Source of the DNA: an uncultured Elusimicrobia bacterium
Lineage (GTDB): Bacteria > Elusimicrobiota > Endomicrobiia > Endomicrobiales > Endomicrobiaceae
Reading direction: 5' to 3'
NCBI GenBank assembly: GCA_900321055.1
Contig: ONUQ01000001.1
Span: 1-5,113 of the forward strand
Length of the DNA: 5,113 bases
In this document: in pieces, positions 1-5,113 of the stretch
How positions within the stretch are numbered: the stretch's first letter is position 1
How the letters are laid out: each line of letters starts with the position of its first letter
The notes under the pieces: model-generated
Databases searched by the model: none
Told to the model about the DNA's origin: nothing
Seen by the model: the letters and a program-made list of their open reading frames with translations, nothing else
Position numbers and translations under genes: made by a program

Positions 1-3000
1 AATATGAAAATATCTGATTTGGAAAAGGTTATTTATTATAACAAGTATGTTGTAACAGAGACATTAAAAGATGGTTCTGAAATTGTTCCTATTTTACATA
101 AAGGTTCATTGTTAAAAGAGGAAGAGTATAATTTATTCAAGCATGGGACGAAAAGTGCAGTTGTTAGAGATGAATTGAGAAATGTTTTTGATGGAATAGT
201 TGCAGAAGAAATAAATGTTGATAATGATGAAAAAGCATTGAGAAAACAACTGGAAAAGCTTGTTAAAACAATGTCTGATTATAGCAATATAAAAAAGGCA
301 GAAATTGTAAATAAGATAGCAGAAAATATTTTAAATGGTGCCAAATATTATAAATGTTATTTTAAGCCGCACTCAATTTATTTTTATGAATTGGAAGGTT
401 CACAAAAATCAGGGTTTAAAAAAATATTTGATGGTGCATTTGAAAAATCTCAAGATATTTTAGTTTCTGAAGTTGATAAAAAAATAAAAATAGAATTTTT
501 TGATATAGAAAAAGAAAAGGTATTTTTAGAGTTGAGAAAAAATCCTGAAGGTTTAAAATCTTTTGAAGGAAAGTTAAAGGTTGAAATTTTCAGAATGGGA
601 ATGCCGATATTAAAAACTTTCTCAAAACCGGAAACACCGATATTATTGGAAGAAAGTGATGTTAAAAAGTTTAAGAATGGTTTTGAAAGCAGTTTAAAAG
701 TTGATATAGGTGCATCCGCAATAAGAAAATTATTAGAAGAGATAAATCTTGATACAGAACAAAATTCTATACAGAAAGAAATAAAGAATATTTCTTCGGA
801 TATGGAAAGAGCAAGACTTATAAAAAAACTTAGAGTTGTAGAAGGATTTAAAAATTCAAATACAAGACCTGAATGGATGATACTTACGGTTCTTCCTGTT
901 ATTCCGCCTGATTTGAGACCTTTGGTAGCTCTTGAAGGTGGAAGATTTGCAGCATCGGATTTGAATGATTTATACAGAAGAATTATCAATAGAAATAACA
1001 GATTAAGACACATTGAACAATTAAAAGCTCCTATCGTTATGATAAATAACGAAAAGAGATTATTACAGGAATCAGTAGATGCTTTGATAGATAATGATTC
1101 AATGGCAAGACCTGTAGTAGGTGCCGGTGGAAGAACTTTAAAATCTTTATCGGATACATTGAAAGGAAAACAAGGAAGATTTAGACAGAATTTACTTGGA
1201 AAAAGAGTAGATTATTCAGGAAGAAGTGTTATTGTTGTTGGACCTTCATTGAAACTTAATCAGTGTGGTATCCCAAAAGAAATGGCATTGGAGTTATTTA
1301 AGCCGTTTATTATAAGAGAACTTATAAATCAGGAAAGACAGACATTAAAATCTGCAAGAAGAACATTAGAAAGAGGCGATGTTAGAGTATGGGGAATATT
1401 GGAAAAAGTTACCAAAAATCATCCTGTAATGCTTAACAGAGCTCCTACACTTCATAGACTTGGAATTCAGGCTTTTGAGCCAATATTGGTTGAAGGAAAA
1501 TCAATACAGTTACATCCTTTGACATGTACGGCATTTAATGCTGATTTTGATGGAGATCAAATGGCAGTGCATGTTCCGATATCCGTAGAAGCACAACTTG
1601 AAGCAAAGATGTTGATGATGACAACAAAGAATATTTTGTCACCATCTTCGGGAAAACCTATTACCATTCCGGGACAAGATATTGTTTTGGGAAGTTGTTT
1701 TATAACAAAAGAAAAGAAAGGTGTGCTTGGAGAAGGCAGTATATTTTCAGGTGTTGATGAAGTAATAAGTGCTTATCAGCAAAAAGAAGTAGATTTGCAA
1801 GCAAGAATAAAAGTAGCAGGAATAACCACATTAAGAGATCCTAACCTTAAAGATAGTGAACAAAAAGATTTATCAAAATGGAAAAATGATTCAAAGAAAG
1901 GTATAAACAATTATACAACGGTAGGAAGAGTAATATTCAATGAACATTTACCAAAGAATGAAGATGGCTCTTATGCTTTAGGTTTTAAGAATAAGGCATT
2001 CGGTAAGAAAGATTTGGTAGCTCTTATTGATGAATGTTTTAATAAACTTGGTCAGTATAAGACGGTTATATTATTAGATGAAATAAAAACTTTGGGATAT
2101 AAATATGCAACTTTGGCAGGAGTATCAATTTCTATAGGAGCAATGAATGTTCCGCCTGAAAAAGACGAGATGATTAATGATGCAAAGAAAAAAGTAAGAG
2201 AAATTGCAAAACAGGCAAAGATGGGATTGATAACCGAGAGTGAAAGATATAATAAAATCATTGATATTTGGACAAAGGTAACGGATGATGTTGCAGATAT
2301 AATGTTTGACGAAATGAAAAAGACAGAAAATGAGCCTTATGAACCAAATAAAAACAGATTCAATTCAGTATATATGATGGCAGATTCGGGAGCAAGAGGT
2401 TCCAGACAACAAGTAAGACAGCTTGCAGGTATGAGAGGTCTTATGGCAAAACCTCAGAAAAAACTCTCCGGAGGTGTTGGAGAAATTATTGAAACTCCTA
2501 TTATCGCAAATTTTAGAGAAGGACTTTCTATATTGGAATACTTTATATCTACTCACGGAGGTAGAAAAGGTCTTTCTGATACGGCATTAAAAACCGCAGA
2601 AGCCGGATATATGACAAGAAAACTTGTAGATGTATCACATGATGTTGTAGTAAGAGAACATGATTGTGGAACAGTAAACGGAGTTTTCATCGGAGATTTA
2701 AGAGCCGGGGAAGAAACAATTGAAAAGTTAGAAGAGAGAATTGTAGGTAGAGTAGCTTTGGACAATGTTGTTGGTATTATTCAACATGGTGATGATATTA
2801 GAGAGGATCTTATTGTAAAAAGAGGCGAATTGATAACTCTTGAACAGGCAAAGAAACTTGTTGAAGCAGGTATTGATAAAATTGGTATAAGAAGTGTTTT
2901 AACTTGTGAAGCAGAGCATGGTGTTTGTGCAAAATGTTACGGATTAAGTCCAGCTACGGGAAAACTTGCAGAAGTTGGTGAAGCTGTTGGAGTTGTAGCT

Positions 3001-4350
3001 GCACAGTCAATCGGTGAGCCCGGAACTCAGCTTACATTGAGAACTTTCCACATCGGTGGTGCTGCAAGCACGGTTACACAAAAATCGGAAATATATGCGG
3101 AAAAAGACGGAACCGTAGATTTTTATAATTTGAAATCTATTAAAAACAGAGATGGTGAAACATTGGTAGTAAGTAGAAATACAGAGCTTGTGTTTACGGA
3201 AAATTCACCAAGAAGAAGACAGGTTCATAAAATTCCTTATGGTGCAGTTATATATGTAAAAGACGGTCAAGATGTTACATTAAAAGAAGATCCTGCAACA
3301 AAAACAAAAAAACATATTTTACTTTCAAAATGGGATCCTCATTCAAAATCTATTATATCCGAGTATGACGGTAAGCTAAAATATGTTGATATAAAAGACG
3401 GTGTAACATTACAAAAAGAAAAATCAAAAATTACAGGACAGATTGAAAGAGTAATTATTGAAGATAGAACAAGAAAACATAGACCAAAATTTGTTATTGA
3501 AAAAGATGGCAAAGTAGTAGTAGAATATCCGTTACCTGTAGATACAACTCTTGTTGTAAAAAGCGGTGATGAAATAAAAGTTGGTGATGTTTTAGCAAAA
3601 ATGCCAAATGAAGCAACAAAGGTTAAGGATATTACCGGAGGTCTTCCGAGAGTTTCTGAATTGTTTGAGGGAAGAAAACCTAAAAATGTTGCAGTGGTAT
3701 CGGAAATTGATGGTATAGTTAAATTTGGTGAAGCAACAAAGAAGAGTGCATTAAAAATTAAAGTTATAGATACGGAAACAAAGATAGAAAAAGAATATAC
3801 TATTCCGTTAGGAAGACATTTGGTTGTATATGAAGGTGATAAAGTTGAAGCAGGAGAGGCTCTTTCGGACGGTGCAGTAAATCCGCACGATATTCTTAAA
3901 GTTAAAGGTCCAAAAGTAGTGCAAGAGTATCTTGTAAACGAGATACAACAAGTTTATAGATTACAGGGTGTGTCTATTAACGATAAACATATAGAAGTTG
4001 TAGTAAGACAAATGTTGTCTAATGTAAGAATAACGGAAGAAGGCGATAGTAAATTCTTAAAAGGTGAAATTATATCAAGATATAAGTATGAAACTGAAAG
4101 GAAGGCAATAAAAGCTAAGGGTGGAAAAGTACCTGTTGCACAACCGGTATTATTAGGTATAACAAAGGCTTCGTTATCTTCAGATTCATTTATATCAGCT
4201 GCAAGTTTCCAAGAAACGACAAGAGTGTTGACAGAAGCTGCTGTATCAGGTCAAATAGATGTACTTAGAGGATTAAAAGAAAATGTTGCTATAGGTCACT
4301 TAATACCTGCTGGGACAGGACTTAGAGCAATAGAAAATAAAGAAAAATAG
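1..4350 (+). CDS. rpoC: DNA-directed RNA polymerase subunit beta' (5'-truncated by window edge)
   Basis: Catalytic beta' subunit of the multisubunit RNA polymerase, which makes RNA from NTPs on a DNA template. The frame is open from base 1 (1,449 codons, TAG at 4348-4350). The ATG at 4 is internal: the text after it aligns with E. coli beta' from about residue 129, so the start and the N-terminal four-Cys zinc ribbon lie upstream. Visible in order: a lineage-specific insertion (about 133-705); PEWM at 868; clamp helices that bind sigma region 2 (about 958-1095); rudder (about 1090-1140); the NADFDGDQMA active site, with Mg-binding Asp codons at 1543, 1549 and 1555; secondary-channel rim helices (about 2155-2290); bridge helix (about 2539-2640); second zinc site with Cys codons at 2665, 2905, 2926 and 2935; trigger loop (about 3007-3070, resuming at 3628) split by an SI3-like insertion; and the conserved C-terminus. 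No frameshift is seen. Inferred full length is about 1,575 aa, against 1,407 in E. coli. Identity is essentially certain. Confidence 0.99.
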   Translation, partial: NMKISDLEKVIYYNKYVVTETLKDGSEIVPILHKGSLLKEEEYNLFKHGTKSAVVRDELRNVFDGIVAEEINVDNDEKALRKQLEKLVKTMSDYSNIKKAEIVNKIAENILNGAKYYKCYFKPHSIYFYELEGSQKSGFKKIFDGAFEKSQDILVSEVDKKIKIEFFDIEKEKVFLELRKNPEGLKSFEGKLKVEIFRMGMPILKTFSKPETPILLEESDVKKFKNGFESSLKVDIGASAIRKLLEEINLDTEQNSIQKEIKNISSDMERARLIKKLRVVEGFKNSNTRPEWMILTVLPVIPPDLRPLVALEGGRFAASDLNDLYRRIINRNNRLRHIEQLKAPIVMINNEKRLLQESVDALIDNDSMARPVVGAGGRTLKSLSDTLKGKQGRFRQNLLGKRVDYSGRSVIVVGPSLKLNQCGIPKEMALELFKPFIIRELINQERQTLKSARRTLERGDVRVWGILEKVTKNHPVMLNRAPTLHRLGIQAFEPILVEGKSIQLHPLTCTAFNADFDGDQMAVHVPISVEAQLEAKMLMMTTKNILSPSSGKPITIPGQDIVLGSCFITKEKKGVLGEGSIFSGVDEVISAYQQKEVDLQARIKVAGITTLRDPNLKDSEQKDLSKWKNDSKKGINNYTTVGRVIFNEHLPKNEDGSYALGFKNKAFGKKDLVALIDECFNKLGQYKTVILLDEIKTLGYKYATLAGVSISIGAMNVPPEKDEMINDAKKKVREIAKQAKMGLITESERYNKIIDIWTKVTDDVADIMFDEMKKTENEPYEPNKNRFNSVYMMADSGARGSRQQVRQLAGMRGLMAKPQKKLSGGVGEIIETPIIANFREGLSILEYFISTHGGRKGLSDTALKTAEAGYMTRKLVDVSHDVVVREHDCGTVNGVFIGDLRAGEETIEKLEERIVGRVALDNVVGIIQHGDDIREDLIVKRGELITLEQAKKLVEAGIDKIGIRSVLTCEAEHGVCAKCYGLSPATGKLAEVGEAVGVVAAQSIGEPGTQLTLRTFHIGGAASTVTQKSEIYAEKDGTVDFYNLKSIKNRDGETLVVSRNTELVFTENSPRRRQVHKIPYGAVIYVKDGQDVTLKEDPATKTKKHILLSKWDPHSKSIISEYDGKLKYVDIKDGVTLQKEKSKITGQIERVIIEDRTRKHRPKFVIEKDGKVVVEYPLPVDTTLVVKSGDEIKVGDVLAKMPNEATKVKDITGGLPRVSELFEGRKPKNVAVVSEIDGIVKFGEATKKSALKIKVIDTETKIEKEYTIPLGRHLVVYEGDKVEAGEALSDGAVNPHDILKVKGPKVVQEYLVNEIQQVYRLQGVSINDKHIEVVVRQMLSNVRITEEGDSKFLKGEIISRYKYETERKAIKAKGGKVPVAQPVLLGITKASLSSDSFISAASFQETTRVLTEAAVSGQIDVLRGLKENVAIGHLIPAGTGLRAIENKEK

Positions 4351-4377
4351 TTTGAAAGGAATTATAAAATTTAAGTT

Positions 4378-4391
4378 AAAGGGAAGGAAAG
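4378..4391 (+). promoter_or_regulatory. Ribosome binding site of rpsL
   Basis: A purine-rich stretch (AAAGGGAAGGAAAG) directly precedes the rpsL ATG. The AAAGGGA core ends about 7 nt before the start codon and the AAGG core only 4 nt before, so the first is the better-spaced Shine-Dalgarno match. The 41-nt rpoC-rpsL gap shows no terminator-like hairpin and no convincing promoter, so rpsL is probably read from the rpoC transcript. Confidence 0.75.
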
Positions 4392-4775
4392 ATGCCAACA
4401 GTTAATCAGTTAATTTCAGGCGGAAGAAAACAAGTTTTACAAAAAACAAAATCTCCGGCATTGAAAAGTTGTCCACAAAGAAGAGGAGTATGTACAAGAG
4501 TTTATACAACAACTCCAAAAAAACCTAACTCAGCTTTAAGAAAAGTAGCAAGAGTTAAATTAACATCAGGATATGAAGTTACTTCATATATACCTGGTGT
4601 AGGTCATAACTTACAGGAACATTCAATTGTTCTTATAAGAGGCGGAAGAGTGAAGGATTTACCTGGTGTTAGATACCATATTATTAGAGGTGCATTAGAT
4701 GCAACCGGTGTTGATGGTAGAAAACAATCAAGAAGTAAATATGGTGCAAAGAAAGCAAAAGCAGCAAAAAAATAG
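4392..4775 (+). CDS. rpsL: 30S ribosomal protein S12
   Basis: S12 sits at the interface side of the 30S subunit, near the decoding centre, where it helps set tRNA selection accuracy and contacts 16S rRNA and EF-Tu/EF-G. The 127-aa product is close to the usual ~124 aa and aligns without gaps to E. coli S12 through the core. It starts MPTVNQL, then has the [24 protein letters not shown] loop region (about residues 28-51), GHNLQEHS (71-78) and [14 protein letters not shown] (83-96), and ends in a Lys/Ala-rich tail after SRSKYG. Lys43 and Lys88 (counting Met; K42/K87 in mature E. coli numbering), whose substitution gives streptomycin resistance, are both wild type. Asp89 (codon 4656) is the residue that RimO methylthiolates in other bacteria. 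The start is fixed by the family's N-terminus and the upstream ribosome binding site. It lies 41 nt after rpoC and 270 nt before rpsG. Confidence 0.99.
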   Translation: MPTVNQLISGGRKQVLQKTKSPALKSCPQRRGVCTRVYTTTPKKPNSALRKVARVKLTSGYEVTSYIPGVGHNLQEHSIVLIRGGRVKDLPGVRYHIIRGALDATGVDGRKQSRSKYGAKKAKAAKK

Positions 4776-4915
4776 TATAGAAAGTCGGATGGTTTGGGAA
4801 AAGTAATAACAACAGATAAAGAAACGAGAAGTTTAGAATTTTTTAATATTCAGCAGGTGAAGTTATTAATATCGTTTTTGCTCTGTGATTGACAAGAAAT
4901 CAAAGTTCTTTGTTG

Positions 4916-4943
4916 TTGCGAATTGTGAGAGAAGTAATATAGT
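4916..4943 (+). promoter_or_regulatory. Possible sigma70-type promoter ahead of rpsG
   Basis: TTGCGA (4916-4921, 4/6 match to TTGACA) and TATAGT (4938-4943, 5/6 match to TATAAT) are separated by 16 nt. This would start a transcript near 4950, leaving a leader of about 95 nt before rpsG. Such matches are common by chance in DNA this AT-rich, and the -10 element overlaps a candidate hairpin, so this is a weak call. Confidence 0.22.
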
Positions 4944-4954
4944 TATTTCTTTTT
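4927..4954 (+). terminator. Weak AU-rich hairpin plus T-tract (possible attenuator)
   Basis: AGAAGTAA (4930-4937) can pair with TTATTTCT (4943-4950) as 8 bp with one G-U, around a 5-nt TATAG loop. Adding G-U/A-U pairs extends it to 11 bp (4927-4937 with 4943-4953). Five T residues occupy 4950-4954. The shape resembles an intrinsic terminator, but the stem is AU-rich with up to three G-U pairs, so at best it would be a partial terminator or attenuator between rpsL and rpsG. Confidence 0.25.
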
Positions 4955-5003
4955 GTTAAGCATTAGTTAGAAATAAAAATATAGATTGTAAAAAATATAA
5001 AAA

Positions 5004-5023
5004 TGCCGTTTAATCGGTAACCG
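5004..5023 (+). other. Small hairpin/palindrome just upstream of the rpsG ribosome binding site
   Basis: TGCCG (5004-5008) can pair with CGGTA (5015-5019; one G-U) around a TTTAAT loop. The same CGGT (5015-5018) can instead pair in DNA with ACCG (5020-5023) as a near-perfect 9-bp palindrome. It is the most GC-rich spot in the spacer and sits 9 nt before the Shine-Dalgarno core, a position suited to translational control of rpsG. The function is inference only. Confidence 0.3.
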
Positions 5024-5024
5024 T

Positions 5025-5086
5025 AGAAAAAAGAGGAATTAAAATATGCCAAGAAAAGCATTAAAACCAAGAGAAAAAAGAGGAAT
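5025..5086 (+). repeat. 15-bp direct repeat spanning the rpsG ribosome binding site and its early codons
   Basis: AGAAAAAAGAGGAAT occurs identically at 5025-5039, where it contains the Shine-Dalgarno of rpsG, and at 5072-5086, where it encodes part of the basic S7 N-terminus. The copies are 47 nt apart, which is not a multiple of three, so the first copy is not a simple codon duplication of the second. A purine-rich low-complexity origin is possible. Confidence 0.6.
5032..5037 (+). promoter_or_regulatory. Ribosome binding site of rpsG
   Basis: AGAGGA lies 8 nt before the ATG at 5046, a good Shine-Dalgarno match at normal spacing. It selects this ATG over the in-frame Met codon at 5085, whose nearest AGAGG is only about 1 nt away and so too close to serve it, and over the ATG at 5003, which has no upstream purine core and stops after five codons. 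Confidence 0.8.
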
Positions 5087-5113
5087 GCCAAAAGGTGATT
5101 CCGTATACGATTC
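5046..5113 (+). CDS. rpsG: 30S ribosomal protein S7 (3'-truncated by window edge)
   Basis: Only 22 complete codons are present (MPRKALKPREKRGMPKGDSV, then YD and a partial codon). S7 is a primary 16S rRNA-binding protein that nucleates assembly of the 30S head and lies near the E site. The call rests on the MPRK start, the basic N-terminal arm, the D-S-V-Y-D-S segment that lines up with D-P-K-F-G-S of E. coli S7, and the position directly after rpsL as in the str operon. Against E. coli the arm appears about three residues longer before this segment. The true end, and whether fusA/tuf follow, lie outside the window. In E. coli S7 is the autogenous repressor of its operon, which makes the long leader upstream of interest. 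Confidence 0.9.
   Translation, partial: MPRKALKPREKRGMPKGDSVYD

Larger units (their letters stand above)
4776..5045 (+). other. Long AT-rich rpsL-rpsG intergenic spacer, probably regulatory
   Basis: This 270-nt stretch separates two genes that are usually packed closely in the str operon. No ORF of useful length is visible on the + strand, only 5- to 11-codon fragments without credible ribosome binding sites. No tRNA-like cloverleaf or IS-end inverted repeat was seen. It contains several AT-rich potential hairpins (4886-4914, 4927-4953, 5004-5019), a T-tract at 4950-4954, a weak promoter-like pair (4916-4943) and a 7-bp inverted repeat, TAATAAC (4804-4810) with GTTATTA (4862-4868). In E. coli, S7 represses translation by binding the rpsL-rpsG intercistronic mRNA. 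An analogous role here is inference from position only, since I could not match the S7 site structure. Confidence 0.55.

Noticed and set aside
4..6. ATG at position 4 as the rpoC start
   Set aside because: The residues before and after it match the interior of beta' (E. coli about residue 129 onward). The frame is open to the window edge and the obligatory N-terminal zinc ribbon is missing, so the gene starts upstream.
450..1013. 187-aa minus-strand ORF inside rpoC
   Set aside because: It is a Ser/Phe/Leu/Ile-rich translation typical of the antisense of AT-rich coding DNA. It recognisably mirrors rpoC, has no family resemblance and lies wholly within a conserved gene.
2052..2765. Three short minus-strand ORFs (63-70 aa) inside rpoC
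   Set aside because: They are antisense shadows of the conserved rim-helix, bridge-helix and zinc-site region, with no recognisable product.
4354..4360. Second Shine-Dalgarno-like GAAAGGA right after the rpoC stop
   Set aside because: No ATG or GTG follows at usable spacing. It most likely reflects the purine richness of the gap.
4518..4658. Streptomycin-resistance change in rpsL
   Set aside because: Lys43, Lys44 and Lys88 (counting Met) are the wild-type residues, so no resistance substitution is visible.
4804..4868. 7-bp inverted repeat TAATAAC/GTTATTA as a possible mobile-element end or structured RNA
   Set aside because: The arms are seven all-A/T-rich pairs with a 51-nt loop. There is no target duplication or transposase, so chance is the simplest explanation.
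4788..4890. Tiny + strand ORFs in the spacer (ATG at 4786 region, 5 codons; GTG at about 4857, 11 codons)
   Set aside because: They are too short, lack credible ribosome binding sites and show no leader-peptide pattern such as runs of one amino acid.
4889..4894. Perfect TTGACA -35 box in the rpsL-rpsG spacer
   Set aside because: No acceptable -10 hexamer lies 16-18 nt downstream (the sequence there is TGTTGTTG). The nearest TATAGT is more than 40 nt away.

Overview
The window is a piece of an essential transcription/translation gene cluster. It holds the 3' ~92% of rpoC (RNA polymerase beta' subunit), a complete rpsL (ribosomal protein S12) and the first 22 codons of rpsG (ribosomal protein S7). 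All three are on the + strand in the classical rpoBC-str order rpoC > rpsL > rpsG. I see no mobile element, CRISPR array, tRNA/rRNA or defence-type gene. The 'exciting undescribed system' the prompt hopes for is not visible here.

Layout. Positions 1-4350 are rpoC. The window opens inside the gene, at about E. coli beta' residue 129, so the first ATG (position 4) is an internal Met and the N-terminal zinc ribbon lies upstream. A 41-nt gap carrying an rpsL ribosome binding site follows. rpsL occupies 4392-4775. Positions 4776-5045 are a 270-nt AT-rich non-coding spacer with several weak hairpins, a possible promoter and the rpsG ribosome binding site. rpsG starts at 5046 and runs off the right edge.

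Organism. The DNA is AT-rich (G+C around one third by eye). None of the roughly 88 Arg codons is CGN; essentially all are AGA. Beta' is one unsplit chain, which excludes Cyanobacteria and plastids. It carries a ~186-residue insertion in the trigger loop at the place of E. coli SI3, which argues against Firmicutes, Fusobacteria and Actinobacteria and for a Gram-negative-type (Gracilicutes-like) lineage. It also has a ~185-residue insertion near the N-terminus, at about the site where Thermus/Thermotoga/Aquifex-type enzymes are expanded. Inferred full length is about 1,575 residues. A low-GC member of Elusimicrobiota, Aquificota or a related phylum would fit, but I cannot settle this by eye.

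How the genes work together. Beta' forms the catalytic clamp half of RNA polymerase. S12 is the decoding-centre protein and S7 nucleates the 30S head. Co-transcription of rpoC and rpsL is likely from their 41-nt spacing. The unusually long rpsL-rpsG spacer is the most likely place for regulation, such as S7 autoregulation, attenuation or a second promoter. The points most worth a second look are the double-insertion beta', the bridge-helix Gly substitution and this spacer.
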